64,000 bases of DNA, taken from contig CM056564.1 in NCBI GenBank assembly GCA_029721515.1, positions 5,375,011 through 5,439,010 of the forward strand. The letters are read 5' to 3'. Below the pieces are notes generated by a model that had not been told where the DNA came from, did no database searches, and saw only the letters and a program-made list of their open reading frames with translations. The first letter of the stretch is position 1; each line of letters opens with the position of its first letter. Positions 34,946 through 48,520 of the stretch are shown here, piece after piece. The translations under genes were made by a program, and so were the position numbers. The stretch comes from Synanceia verrucosa (Eukaryota > Chordata > Actinopteri > Perciformes > Synanceiidae).

Positions 34946-36047
34946 TGATGATACCTGTCTTGTTTTGCTGCAGTGACACAGTCAGATCTCGGAGGCTTGA
35001 ACACTGTCTCAGTGTCAATCTGTCTTCCTCCTGTCTGCGCTGATGTCATCATCAGGATGATTGATTGACGGCAGTGATCTGATACCAATCAGTCAGCCCA
35101 GCACTCAGACAACACAGTGACACTGTACAGATCTAATAAAAACATCATTTGTTATGAGGTGTTTGTGTCCAGTGTGTCTGAGTGTTTACCCTGGGTTAGC
35201 TCAGTGACAGGAAGCAGAGGGATGCTCTCAGCCTATAGCTCTAGGAAAAAAAACAAGAAGCAACCAAGAACTCACTGCAGATGTCACATCCAGGTTTTCA
35301 ATCTCTACTTCAGCATTTCTTCCACTGGCTTTCAGTCTCCTGTCCATTATCTAAAAACAAACATGATCATAATGTGAAACCTTTTGATTAACAGCCCCTT
35401 CTCTCTTCCAACTCATCAAAGATCAGTGTTTGATTGGTGTCTCTCTCTTTCACCTGACTCCAAAGTAGTCATAATTAAGCTATCAGAACAACTCACACAT
35501 AGGACGAGTGAAAGGAGAGGTTGGTTGGGTGAAAAAAACACAAACCCTTCACCCAGGTGATGCTGTTCATGTCCCATATGAAACCGAATCAGTGTTGACT
35601 TGTTTTATGTTCATTTTGTGTGGTAACTTAATTACAAATACACCAGTTGCCCAAACCTGGAGCATCATAGTTTAATAAACAGGGCAGCTGACTTGTGCTT
35701 ATTATACTTTTTGTTTGTCAAATGCTGCTAAAAATTCCGTCCTCACTCATGGGCTGAGCCACACAACATACTCTTGAGTAGAGTTTTACACCAAAGCTTC
35801 ATTTTAAATTTTTTCATCATTAAAATGTTCCTGTGATTTTTAATTATGGTTTAAAAAATGTCAAATATTTATATTTAAACACTGCTGTCTAATATGGTAT
35901 ATAACACTGTACTATATATACTGTAGTGAGTGTGCAGCTTTCTCTACCATATACTACATTAATAAATATAACATTTATCCTGTTTGTGTGAGCAGCTGGT
36001 ATTAAGCTGATATTCATATTCACACAGCTGTTTCTTTGTCTCTGCAG

Positions 36048-36097
36048 TACCCAGCGCTTCTCCTCAGAACATCACATTAGAGGTGGTCTTGTCCAGG
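36048..36097 (+). CDS. neo1: neogenin exon: start of FN3 (50 nt)
   Basis: A short exon encoding, after a shared valine codon, PSASPQNITLEVVLSR. It forms strand A of fibronectin III domain 3; the pattern PSA.PQN..LEVV.SR matches neogenin. It begins after TCTCTGCAG in phase 1 and ends in phase 0 before GTGAGT. NIT is a possible N-glycosylation site. It lies between a 3.4 kb and a 17.7 kb intron; skipping it would shift the frame because 50 is not a multiple of three. Confidence 0.94.
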
Positions 36098-38039
36098 GTG
36101 AGTTTTTACATTTTCTACTCTTTCATTCCCTCCTCTGTGTGTCAACAAACTGCTCCATTCAAGGGGAAGATGAAACCTCAGCAAACTGCTATTTCAAGAG
36201 AGACTTTTAAACATTTTTTGCTTGTTATTCCAACTGCCGTCTACACATGCCATTTATCACTGACAGCTGATTTCCCAGGTTGACATATTCTGACACACAT
36301 TTAAATTGTGACCCTGCCATCGTTCACCAGTTGCTCTCTGGTGATCTGGCCTCGTTTCACTGATCGATATGATCTATATACATATGTTTACTGTGATTTA
36401 TGGCATGAAAATACAGTAAAGTACATATTTCCATGGTCAAAACTTCCACTTCACTTAAAAAGAGAGACAAAGTACTGTTTGGTTTCAATGGCCACATGGG
36501 TGTCAGGTGTCAGGGGCCCTGATCCATTTAGGGCCCTCGGTCCACTTGACTTTATTTTCCCCTCAAGTTCCTGACTTTTTCCTGAGGTGAAAGGGACAGG
36601 TTGATCGTTAGAGTTTTCATCCAGTGATCTATCCACTTATCACCATTTGTAGCAGATGCTGCAGCTCATTGAGGATGTTTTAAACTATTAACGACTAATT
36701 GTTACCCACAGTTAGCACTGAAAATCACTCCGTCTTTGAATCATTACTCACATTGACATAACCTACCGACATGGTGTGAGGTACAGTGTGTTGTAGTGTT
36801 ATTGGCATAGAAGTCATTTTTAGCACATTTTTTTCTGTTCACTCTAACACAATGCTACACAAACACTTACTGTGTTGTGTGCCTGTGTACTTCAGTATTG
36901 TAGCCTACAGTATCAACTTTTTACCTGCTGCTGAAATCTAAACAATACAATACACAATAGCATTCAGGTGGAGAAAGCTGACATTGTGGTATGCAGTAAG
37001 CAGCCAGTGTTGACAAAAAATATATAAGTACACTAGCCACAAAATAAACACAAACGATGGGTCCATTCAATTTATTGTCATTTCAAATTAATCGAATTCA
37101 ACAAAATTTGGTACAAAGTTTCTGCCTTGAGTGTTTCTCTTACTGGCATAACCAAAAAGTGACATGGTCACATGTCACGAATGTCACAGAGAGGGTCAGT
37201 AAATTGTGTGGCCCCCACTTTCCTTTTTGAGCTCATTTTCAGTGGCTCTGACCTGATTTTCATGTGCTACACGTTTGCTCCAATGCTGACTCATGACAAC
37301 ACAACAGAAATGGTCACAGCACACCTAAAGTGTCTCCAATGTTACCCACCCCTACCTACGCCTCCATTTGGGTTTCTTTTTTTGTAGCTCAGTATAGATT
37401 TGTATATAAGAAACATTAACAGATGAAAAATATTCACTCACTCTGTTGCAAAACAACCTTCTTTTTGGTTACCATTGGTAACGTCACTGACACACTAACT
37501 AGGGTTTGAAGTATGAATTAAAAGTTTTGCAGACAGATGAGACAAATCAATTGTGAAAAACTGCAAACACTACACTACACTATCTTCTAAAATCCCGTTG
37601 ACATCACTGTCTGTCAATCAGGAAAGACAAGTGAATGAAAAAAGCTGAAATGTTGAAAATTAAAAAAATATTTATTTTTTGAGGCATGCAAAAATACTAT
37701 CAAAAACTATCAATATAAAATAACTAGACTGCTGCTAAACTCAAGATAATGTTTAGCAAAGGACATGAACAAGAGATGGTTGACCATCTGGCACATGACA
37801 AAGGAGGATGTAAGACTATTTAAACACAAGGTAAAGACAAACAAATACAATAACAATGGTGGGAAACATACAAGGACAGGAAGTCAAGTGCTCTGAAATG
37901 AGAGGAGTGGCAAGTACAAAATAAAACAGGAAGTGCAGAATAGAAGGAGCACTGTCTCATGAATTTACTTGGTACGTATGCCAGATACTGTAAGTATAAA
38001 ATAGCAGATCTGAGCCTACAGCTGATGATTAAATGTCTA

Positions 38040-38407
38040 CTATGGGGCCATTATTGTAGCAAAACTATTTTCAAATGAGTATGTCGATCCATTTCACGGT
38101 TATTCACGAATCCCTGGTGCACTTCAACATGAAACATCTGGTAACTGTGGTAAAGATCATATCTGCTCTCTGAAGACCGTTTAAGGTGTTACGGAAACAA
38201 CAGATGGAAAAGGAAAATAAATTAACAAGCTGGGAGACTGTTTCTCAACTGATTTCCTGTTTTTTTTGTCTTATTGATATGAGAATGTTTTAATATGTGC
38301 ACACATTCACAACTCTCACTACGCATTTACAGATTGTTTTACACATTTACAAATCAGATTACTCACACACATTTGGAAATAGTTTTGCTACAATAATGGC
38401 CCTGTAG
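38040..38407. mobile_element. 368-bp MITE with TA target duplication
   Basis: The left end CTATGGGGCCATTATTGTAG continues with CAAAACTATTTTCAAATG. The right end is its inverted complement with three or four mismatches (CATTTGGAAATAGTTTTGCT, then ACAATAATGGCCCTGTAG). TA flanks both sides (38038-38039 and 38408-38409). The inverted ends are about 38 nt. No coding sequence is present, so it is a non-autonomous element, probably moved by a Tc1/mariner-superfamily transposase. Confidence 0.88.
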
Positions 38408-39835
38408 TATTCAATACTCAACAGCTCTGGTAGTTATTGTTTGGAATCAGACATCTTTATATTTATATTTTCATAAGACTAAAGCTCTACAAGGTAAATG
38501 AAGGTGTTTACCTTGATGACATCTTGACCAAATATCACCAAATCTGTATTATTTCTGGAGAGATCTGAGTGCACACCCATAAAATGTGTTTTTCTCACTG
38601 GTTTGAACAGATGGAATCACAAGTTTTGGTAATCTTGATGACATGAAGGACACTTTGGTCCCTGTGATTCACACATTGTTCTTTGAGCATCTGGCTACTC
38701 CGCCTTAACCAGCAGCTGGCTCTGCAAAAAAACTTTAAGACGTTGTTGTTAAGTTTTCTCTTTCCATCATCAATTTTTTTTTCGGAAAGCAGAAGCAGAG
38801 AAAATGATGAATGCTTGTGGTGTTGATGTGAACGGCTCATAATTTATGTCCGTAAAGAGGAGGTTCAGACAGTCTGTGGAGAGCTGACCTCATTTGGTTT
38901 CTGTCCCTTTATTTTCCTGCATGTGATTGATATTTCTGTCAGAGCTGCTTCACATGATAATAGCTTTAAAAGGCTACCTCTACATTTTACATGTTGGCTA
39001 ATGCTGCAATGATTAGACCTATTGTCTAGGTGGTTTCTGTTGTTTGTTTGAGAGAGAATCTGGACTCTCTACCAGTCAGTTTAAGCAAGAAAGTCCTTTT
39101 GACTCTTTTTGCTCGTTTTGATTTTCCTCCACCTGGATGACTGAGAACCTACACAGACACCACAGAGAAGAGTACTTCTGTCCTGGAAACTGATTGATAC
39201 TATGATTGCATATTAACTAATTGTCAATATACATAGGACGACTTCCTCTGAATGTCCTCGGTCACCAGGTGCCGTCCACATCACAGCAGAATTCCGTCAA
39301 TCTTTAAATCTTTCTGTAAAACTTAAATACTGATTCCGTCTTGCGTACAGACGGAGAAGATCTGACAATGCCGTTTCGGAGTTGCAGTGTGTAACTAACG
39401 ATGATGTCATACCATCAAGTGACCAGAAGTAGGATCTTAAAATCCAGAGTGCATCAGCCTGTCACAGCAACTTCTTCAAAAACGATGGATTATGTGATAC
39501 AGGTGCTGCTAAGTTTATTAGCATTTTTCCTTTTTTCTTCTCGGTGTTATGTTTATATGGAGCCCCTGAAGGGGGCAGGACTTCATGCGCATGCTCACTA
39601 CATTCTTTCGTTCGTGGGTCTCTCTGTTTCTTTGCAGCGCCACCTATCTGCGTGGCATATGTATTACATCCTTGTCACCCGTTGTTACTCATCATCACGT
39701 TGCCATGTGGACGGAAATACTTCCGTCAACACAATTGTTTTTTTTTTATTCAGTATTTTAAAAAAAAAAAATGATTTCACTGAATGGTGTCTATCATTAT
39801 CACACATAAATGCAATTGGCTCAAAGGGAGATTCT

Positions 39836-40450
39836 TAGGCTATTTTCAGACTGCAGGGCTTAATGCTCAATTCAGATTTTTAGTAAAATCCATTTTTTTG
39901 CGAGATCGTTCATAGTTCCATTCAAACGCAACTTGCATGTGATCTCCAGTGTGAACTTTAAATGCCTCAAAAGTGTCCTGCATGCACATTGGGGGACACA
40001 ACGTCACATGCAGCGAGCATGCTCAGTGTTAATGGAAGTAAACATGGAGACTAAACCGCCCAGTTCCGATGTGACCCCTCCAGTTTGGCATAAATAGAGC
40101 TAGCCCCTAAATATGAATTAACTCAGAAACCTCACTTTCCCTCCATTGACAACTCTCTATTATCTGCTTTATTATCTTCCTGCTTTCGCCTACTTCAGTG
40201 CTGAATGGTGACGTTTGTCACTTGTTGATGATGTGTAGGTCGGATGAATGTAACCTGGCTGCTCAAGTCGCATGTCAAAAGATCGGATATGTATCGGTAT
40301 TAGGACCACATATCCAAGTGGCCTGGGTCGCATTTGAAAAATTGGATCTGTGTCGTTCAGACTGTAATTAAAAGATCAGATACAAGTCGCATAGGGGCGA
40401 AAAAAAATGGATTTGGGTCACTGCTGGCTGCAGTCTGAACGTAGCCATAA
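39836..40450. mobile_element. non-autonomous DNA element with inverted ends
   Basis: The left end TTAGGCTATTTTCAGACTGC is the imperfect inverse of the right end GCAGTCTGAACGTAGCCATAA. Further inside, CAATTCAGATTTTT and AAAAAATGGATTTGGG continue the inversion more loosely. There is no coding capacity. The target duplication is unclear, so the superfamily (hAT or Harbinger type) is not assigned. Confidence 0.72.
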
Positions 40451-42615
40451 GCATATTTTGAGGTCAGGTATTAAAGGATCCCTGTGAAAATCACCACACC
40501 AGTTTTTCCTCGCCAAACACAACTTTGTAGCATTATTTGTAGTATTATATGTCGCTCTCCCTGAAAATCCAGAATAGTGTAGTAGGTACTTCTGCAATTG
40601 AAATTGTTGATACCCAGTAATCATCAGATCCACTCCGTCCTTTGTATCCCTGTTAAGGGCATCGGGGGGGACATCTCTGTCTGTGGGACAGATCGTCCAT
40701 AACCACAGGATCCCAGTCCACTATAGTAAAGCATTCCTTATTCAGCAACTTCATCTGAGGTCCAAAATGCAACTGAATGGACCTTGTGGTAGAACAAAAG
40801 CTTTAAGTATGCATAAAGGATATGAGGCAGAGCTGCAGTATGTCCAATCCACTATGAAAAAGTGCATTGCTGTATTTACCCAGAGCACCAGGAATCAACA
40901 CCACAGCATATTTCCCTCTGCTTGTCTGCTCATATACAGATCCACTCCATTAACATGCTGTCTGCCTGAGCTGCAGCGAAGCAGACAGGTTCAGGACAGT
41001 GCCAGTAATGGCCATGATGATGGATAAGAAAAGAATAAATCTGCCTCGTGAAAACCATCACAGCAAAACCAAATATGACAGGAATAACAACAATCATATT
41101 ATGTTTTAAAGGAGCAGCACAGATCAGCCATCATAGCACATCAACACTGTATTTTGTGTTTCACTTGCCTCCAAAAAGTGTGATCAGTCGTTATGATGCA
41201 TGCTTCTCATCATGGTCTCCATTACCCTCACTGACAACTTGTTTTAAACAATCTTATAGCTTTGACTGAATCTTAAGGCATTGCTCTGCTCTAGGTTAAG
41301 CACTGTTACAGCCATGTTGTCTCCCTAGTAAAAATGTAATTTGTAGTTTGTCGTTGTTTCTCAGTTTGCACCACTAGGTCATTGTGACCTGCTGTTAAAC
41401 ATGACTCACACTGTTAGGAGGGTCTCTGACCTGAACATGCCAGCAAGGACACTTTAAACATGAAGCTGACCTGACTGTCTGCTTTGATGGAGCGTCACAA
41501 AATGACAAAAAAAATATATCACACAGGAAAATGATTCTGTTTGGATGAACACTAGTGGACTTGCAGATACTGATCTATTTTTATTATATACTGTATATAT
41601 AATGAACCTGATCTTATTCAAGGTCATAGAAAATGTAGAACAATGATTACAACACTTCAGGTTATGGATAAATAAATTATCATAATACTTTCTGTTAGAA
41701 CAAAGCAGCATATCTCTGTATTTTTGAAGATTTTTGTGCCACTCTTTATAAATTTGGGATATTTCAGCACGTGACAACTTGAAGACAAATTTTAGAGTGA
41801 ATGTTGGCATGTGGTTTCAATTTATGTTGGGACCTCTAAGTTTAAGTAATGTCTATTTAATAATGGGATATATAAAAAATCATGTTTTTTCTTTGTTTTG
41901 TTTTTCATACTTCACCACTGAATGGCTTTAAATTAAACAAGCTTTCTGAACTTTAAAGTCCAGAGTAATGTATGTAGTTATGCATCTATTAACTAGAAAA
42001 TGGTTATCTGTATGGCTGGTTGCTGTGATGACCCTCTTAATATCAGATCAGATCTGCCTTTAAAGAAACATCTTCTGATTAAAAGCCATCGTTCAGACGT
42101 CCTCTCTGACCGAGCAGGTCGTCTTCTTCTTTACGTGGTTCAGGAAGCGGCAGGCTTGGAGGCTAAATAGGCTAAATATATTGCTGAAGTTTATATCCTA
42201 TCAATATCTACGGCCACCAACTGGTCATTTTACTACTCTTTTTCATCAGAGGTGAATGCAAAGGGCGTTAACAAGACATTTAATCAATGCTAATCAGGAC
42301 TGCTGGCAGAGATTCCTCTCTAATGATTAGCAGCTCAGGTAAACTGTGCCACAAAGTTTTATTTCAACAACATATCTGCCTGCTTTACTCCTGACTCATG
42401 ATGTCTTTTTGACAACATGACGACTCCTCACTCGCCCTGTAAGTGCCAGCGCTCCCCTCTGATTGGTCAGATATGTGCTGTCAATCATTGCAGTGATGCA
42501 TTTGCGGTCTGATAACAGCTCTCTTCTCTCCTTCCTTGAGCTGATTTGATGCTGTGCGCGCTGCACGTCTCGCGGTAGCGCATATGCACATCCATTGTGC
42601 ACAATTGTGTCCCCT

Positions 42616-42685
42616 TGCACAGAATGTGGCCCCTCATGAAGGATGTGGCCCTATGCATAGCGGGTGTTCTGCGTTTAGGGAGGAG
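42616..42685. repeat. short dispersed repeat block (partner at 33391)
   Basis: Shares the ordered words AATGTGGCCCCTCA and TGTTCTG.GTTTAGGGA with 33391-33455. Confidence 0.7.
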
Positions 42686-45026
42686 TAGCACTGGTGACAC
42701 AGGTGCCATATTTTCACCCAAACTTAATTATACCTTATTTTGTGAAACTAATAAATGTCAGCATCAGGTATATCTTACAGTATCAATGGGCTAACACATT
42801 GACAGTAACCCTGTCACACATTGATAGTCAGTGGTGGAAGAAGTACAGTTTCACAAGTTTATTAAGCCTCTAGCTGGAGCCGATGTTTCACTTGTCCTGT
42901 TTGAATCTCAGTGGTGGTGATGAGGCAAAACACTACTTTTATCTTTCTCCACTCAAATGTATCCTGCTGATCTGGGAGAAGTTTGCTTCTCTAACCTTTA
43001 GACCACACACTTGGCTCAGTTCAGCTCAGCAGTCAGGGGCTTCTCATATTCAAAGAACGGTTATGCTAGATACCCTGAGAAATATCTTAGGAGCATATCA
43101 ATTTTACAGATCTCTTCATTTCCCAATAAGCCCTGAGGTGGATTCCTTGACCGTTCCTTTAACTTGAACTGGAACAGGGGAAGTAGAGAGGAGAGACTCA
43201 GAGGAGTTTTCCATTTTAAATGTGAATTTGTTATTCATTCAACACTAGAAACTGAATTCTGCATATATTTTGAGTTTTTTGGTTGCCTGTAGACACATTT
43301 TGCATGCTCACCCAACCTGCTGTGCACTACCTAGAACTAAAATAGCTTCTACTAGCAAATACTGGAAATTAATATGTTGAAAATGCTTTGTTTGCTTTGT
43401 TTGTCAGGTCTTTCCATGAATTGTCCCAAGTACAGTTAGGACACTATGGGACCTAAAAATAAAGTTTTACTTTGTGTGGGCTATGCATTACTCTAAATAT
43501 TTTCCTTTTGTTTGCCAAATATCATTCACAGACAAAGACATGGTAACATGTTATCATTCATAGTGACATTACTTGGGGCAAACAGACCCCAGAGAGTTCA
43601 AAAGCCCTTTTAGACCCCTTATGAACAAATCATGATGTTTGAGGGGTAATATTTAATGAAAAAGTACACTCATCACCAGTCAGTTATAGTTTGATCTAGT
43701 TTTTTTTTATTATTATCATTTGTTGATTAGATCCAAATGTCAGTTCATTGAAAAGTTCCATATTCTATATGTTTTTGCTCTTTGGTGTTTTCCTTTTGTG
43801 AAAAGTAATCTAATAAGTTGTTGAGACCACTGAATAAAATCCAACAGTGTCAACATCATTCTGTAATATTTAGGACTGTACTACTGTATTGTAGTATGTA
43901 ATTCAAAATAAAATATTAACAGCAATTTTCTGAACTTATGATTATTTTCAATCAACTGTCATTAAAAAGCAACAAATTTCTCATCTGTGAATCTGAAACT
44001 ATGGAATGTTTTAACATGAAAAATGACTGAAATCATTAGCCATCTAGTTGCCAACTTATTTTCTTAATTCATTAACCGACTAATTGTGTCAGCTGTAACA
44101 TACTGTTGGGTTGTTACAAAACAATATATTTTACAATAGTTTGCAAAAATCTTGATTTGCAAAGTAATAAATGCTGTCAGATAAATGTGAAGCAGAGTTC
44201 AGGATTTCTCTCTGAGAGGTCACAGAGAAGAATTAAAAGAAGCACGAAATAAATCAGTTTCACTTCAAATTTGTGTGCAAGTAGCCTGGAGTACTGGGGT
44301 AAACTTACTTCGTTACAGCCTCAGTTTCTCTGCAGCTTGTTGCTGGACAACAAAATGTGAATCTTTCACCTCAAGTTTCTGCTGTCAGACCAACTTTTAA
44401 AGACTAATCTGACATTTCCTAAACTTTCCTCCAGTCATTGGAGCGTTACTGTGTGTGTGTGTGTGTGTTTGAATACTCGGTTGAAAACACAACTAGAGAG
44501 TTTACAGTATGTCATTCTGTGGGTTGTTTTTTTTTTACCCATAATTCTCCAGAGTCCAGCAAGGGTCACTGTCTCTGTGGCTGTCAGAGAGTGGATCAGG
44601 AGTGGATGTTAGGAACATCCAGCTTCACGTCTGCTCTAAGAATAGCTTTGGAAAGGATCCTGCCAGAGCCTTTCAGCCTCGCTGTGTCTCTGCAGGAGTC
44701 AGATGTGTTTCTCTGGAGAACCTGAACGCTCATTTAATCATGAATTAAAAGAACCAGCAGTGAAGGGTCCAGCTGAGCTCAGTGTGAACTCCTTCATTCG
44801 ATTACATGAATGAGCCTATAATGAAAACTGAGTTAATAGCTGTACGTAAGAGGCTGTGCAAGTCAGAATTCATGTCACTCTTCCAACATACATTCATTCA
44901 TTTTCACATATTTTTCATATTTTTCATATTTCATATTTCACAATATTTTTGCTCTTGCATACATTCACTGTAGCACACATTTCCCCTCTCATAGTCATGA
45001 GTTTTCCCACACATACAGTATAGTGC

Positions 45027-45030
<4 letters not shown>

Positions 45031-45092
<62 letters not shown>
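45031..45092. repeat. (TA)n microsatellite running into (CA)n
   Basis: About 26 TA units and then a short CA/GA stretch. Open frames on either strand are artefacts. Confidence 0.94.
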
Positions 45093-45093
<1 letters not shown>

Positions 45094-45099
45094 GAGAGA

Positions 45100-45412
45100 G
45101 AGGTATGGCTCATGCATTGGCCTTGATCTGAGACATCCAGCAGTTATGGTATATGTCGATTCTGGAGGTGGTCCAGGAGTGGGATCCTGGAAGAGGGATG
45201 CCTCCTCTGTTGCTCTTCCTGAGGTTTCTTCCGTTTCTTTTTCCCTGTTAAAAGTTTTTTTTTTGGGGAGTTTTTCCTTAGTCGATGTGAGGGTCATTTT
45301 TAAAGGACAGAGGGTGTCATATCCTGTACAGATTGTAAAGCCCAATGGGGCAAATTCATAATTTGTGATATTGGGCTATACAAATAAACTTGACTTGACT
45401 TGACTTGAGTGT
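45100..45412 (+). repeat. retroelement-like 3' tail with TTGAC repeats
   Basis: The segment has CTTCCTGAGGTTTCTTCCG, a T tract with GGGGAGTTTTTCCTTAG, AGACAGAGGGTGTC-like words, TTGTAAAGCCCAATGGGGC and GATATTGGGCTATACAAATA. It ends in tandem CTTGA units (45388-45408). This is a very common fish interspersed repeat; I read it as the 3' part of a non-LTR retroelement, which is inference. Confidence 0.7.
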
Positions 45413-48400
45413 TTGACACTGATTACAACCCCCTGACGTTCCTCTGATTGTTTAGTTGTCCAAACCATCAGTTGATGAGGTGAACAGTGTTTCTCCTTGC
45501 AGGCCGCTGACATGGTTTGGTTTGGTTATGTTGCTTTTGTTGGTTAATTTTGCCTTGATGCACCTTCCATCACACAAAATATCACTTCTCCTCACATTTA
45601 CTACTGACTTTACTGACGTTCACAGTGCATTCCTTTTTTATTTGGCATATTCTTTAATTTGGTTGAATCACTTTAGTCTGGTTTGTTCTGGTCTAACTTG
45701 GTTTAAAGGGGAAGTTCTGTTATTTACAATCTGGGCCTTATATCTGGGATAAAATACTGTCATTTACTTACCCATTTCACTTTGGAGTCATTTGGGGTAC
45801 TTCTGATGGTATCTGGATTTGATGATATCCATTTAACAGGAGTGAATGGGGCACTGAAGTGTAGTCAGTAAATGATACAAACTTGACCATTTCTCAAATA
45901 GCAAACGTTTAATAAGATTATACTGCACTATTACTATTCTCATTTGAGTCAGGAGTTGTTGAGAAAATTCAATCCGTAAACACTCTTGTTTCCTGTTCCC
46001 TTTAAGTGACATTTGGCTCAGAGTGATAAAGTTTTATTCTGTTATGGCCACATAACTGAAAGCACCAATCAGATCACAGACACTGTTAGTGTGTACCAAA
46101 AATGTAAGCCCCATGGGAACACCAATAGTGGAGCTACTGCTGCAGAAAACTGCCAAGGCTTTGCAAAGCAGAACAGGTGGGAAAGACCCTCCTTTTGGAA
46201 AAAAAAAATCTTTACAAAAGGTCTTTGGGAATCCAAAAAGCACAAGACAAGACAAAAACTCAGAGCATGGAAAAGGGTGAAAAGCTAACAAAGGCAGGAG
46301 GTAAACCCAGACAAGGCACAAGAACACAGGATGTCAAAATAAAACAGGAAACAGATAAAAGGATTAACAATTAAAACTGGGACAAAAAATTTAAAAGAAA
46401 TGATCAAATGAGTATAAAGAAGTCGAAAACTCAGATTAAAAGAGCACATGCATTTCCTGGTTTGAAGGAGACACTGGAGCTAAGGACTAACTTCTGGTGC
46501 CCTTAAAGTCAAGAGTGAATGTGTTTGAGTAGTGCTCAGTGTATTGTATGTACATGCAGTATTATGGTTTGTATGTCACCTTCATACTGAACACCTGTTT
46601 GACCTTTGACACACACAGTTCAGTATATGTGTGGACAATACTGAGGTTCTTTTTTCTAGTGTCGATCACTCAATCAGCTGGTCCGTCAGTCTTTTTTTGT
46701 TTTTTGTTTGTTTTTTTAAATATAATTACAGCTTGAAATACAGATGTTCTCACTGCCTGTCTCCCTGGTATGCACCTGTGATGATGTCACTGAACAGCAG
46801 ATGATTACCATCAGTCATCTCGGATTCCCTTGCTCTGATATTTTGCATGGAGTCGTCGTGGTAACGGGATGATTACAGCCTCATGAAACAAAACTAGAAG
46901 CATAATAATCAGTTTGCTGTCATTCATCATCTCTGTTTCACCCTCAAACCGTCTCCTCTAAATTGAGCATCACTCCAGCTTCACCTGAAGCTCCGCCCAC
47001 CTCATCAGGGGTACATCTCCTAATTAGACAGAGCAGTAAACAGCCGAGCTTAAATGAGACCAGGGAGGCTCCTGTGACCAAGAAGTACTGGGTTTTTGTC
47101 CCCAGGATACACCTCTGTTCTCCCCCTGGAAGATTTAGGTTGAAGTTTCCTGTCAGTATCGACTGAAATCCTTATTTTAACAAGATAAAACAATGATAGT
47201 TTTTAGCATCCAACAACTACAACTCCCACGATGACAGCTGACTGGAAACGGGCTAAAGGAAACAGGGCATTTTCCTGCATGTGTATGGATTATAATTAAC
47301 ACATTATGATGAAAATTTCCATAAAAATGGTCTTCCAGCGGAAAAGTGTGAGGGACATGTTCCCCTAACCTGATTCTCCATCAGCTCCACACATTCATCT
47401 GGGTTTGCTCCATTGGGGATGTCTTTCAGAAGGCGGGGCCTTATCAAAAATCCTTGCATGTGATTGGATAAACTGCTTGTCCATCTTTAATGACATGTAC
47501 TTCAACCACTTATATCAAAACCAACCCCTGATGCGGATGAGAACGATGCTTCTCCGCTACGTCACATCTATGAAAATCCTGCCCGTCGAGCCTGACTGGC
47601 TCGGCCATTTTTGGCTCCCTTGAAGTCCTTCCCATTGGGTTAGAGTCCAGATGAACGTGTGGAGCTCAGTGGAACGCCATGTGTGCTGAACAGGAAGTCC
47701 AATCATTCGTAACAATGTTAAAGAATTAACTGGTTGCAGCCTCTCAAATGTGAGGATTTGCTTTTTTCATGTTGGTATCATTGTAAAATTAATAACTGCT
47801 GGACATTTAAGACATTTAATGGTCTCTGCAGACATGCGATGGGCAAGTTTATACATAATTGATTAATGGTGTCATTAAAAAACCAATTGGATTAATAAAT
47901 AATGAATAGATTTTTGAATAATTTAAGTAACTGTTTCTTGCACGTGTAGTTGTGTCTATAGTATGCAAGTCAATGTGAACATGAACCAGACCATTTTACC
48001 AGACCAACTGAACCTTACAATACATATGAAAAGGTTTGTGAGTCATAATTGAAAAACAAAGAAAAAAGCTTACAAATAACTATTTTGGCCCCTGTATTGC
48101 TCATCTGATCATTATTAATGGGTGTTTGAATGCACAGGCTACCACCATATCACTGAAAAATCCCCAAAAATATTTTCAAAATATTCAGTGACTTGACTAT
48201 TCAAGTACACCTCTTAGTGCATTTTGTCTTAATACACTGATCTAAAGCCTAACTATGGCTCACACACACTCACCATGGTGCAGCATGGTGTTGCATGTTG
48301 TATTGCAGAGCAAATAGAGACAGTCTGCCCTCTGTGTGATTGCTCCTTTTACCCAGAGGACATTAACAGACACACACATGCATGCACACAGCCAATGTGA

Positions 48401-48469
48401 TTGCAGCTCTGACCCAGAGGACATGAACAAACAATCACAGATTGAATTCAGGGAGTGTTTACTCACCTG

Positions 48470-48474
<5 letters not shown>

Positions 48475-48512
<38 letters not shown>

Positions 48513-48520
48513 CGTGCGTG
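48475..48520. repeat. (GT)n microsatellite with GCGT units
   Basis: About 16 GT units and then GCGTGCGTGCGTGC. A short complementary CA run lies near 48263 and 48370. Confidence 0.92.

Larger units (their letters stand above)
32651..36047 (+). other. neo1: 3.4 kb intron between FN2 and FN3
   Basis: A phase 1 intron from GTGAGC to TCTGCAG. It holds a dispersed repeat at 33142-33383 with a further shared block to 33455, CA/GT tracts near 34224, 34343 and 34904, and ordinary AT-rich sequence elsewhere (32660-33140, 33460-34200, 34400-34890, 34980-36040). Confidence 0.88.

Noticed and set aside
39401..39838. 145-codon frame on the + strand
   Set aside because: No similarity to a known family that I can see, low-complexity Phe/Ser stretches and a long A tract; it lies in an intron with no splice-consistent link to the gene.
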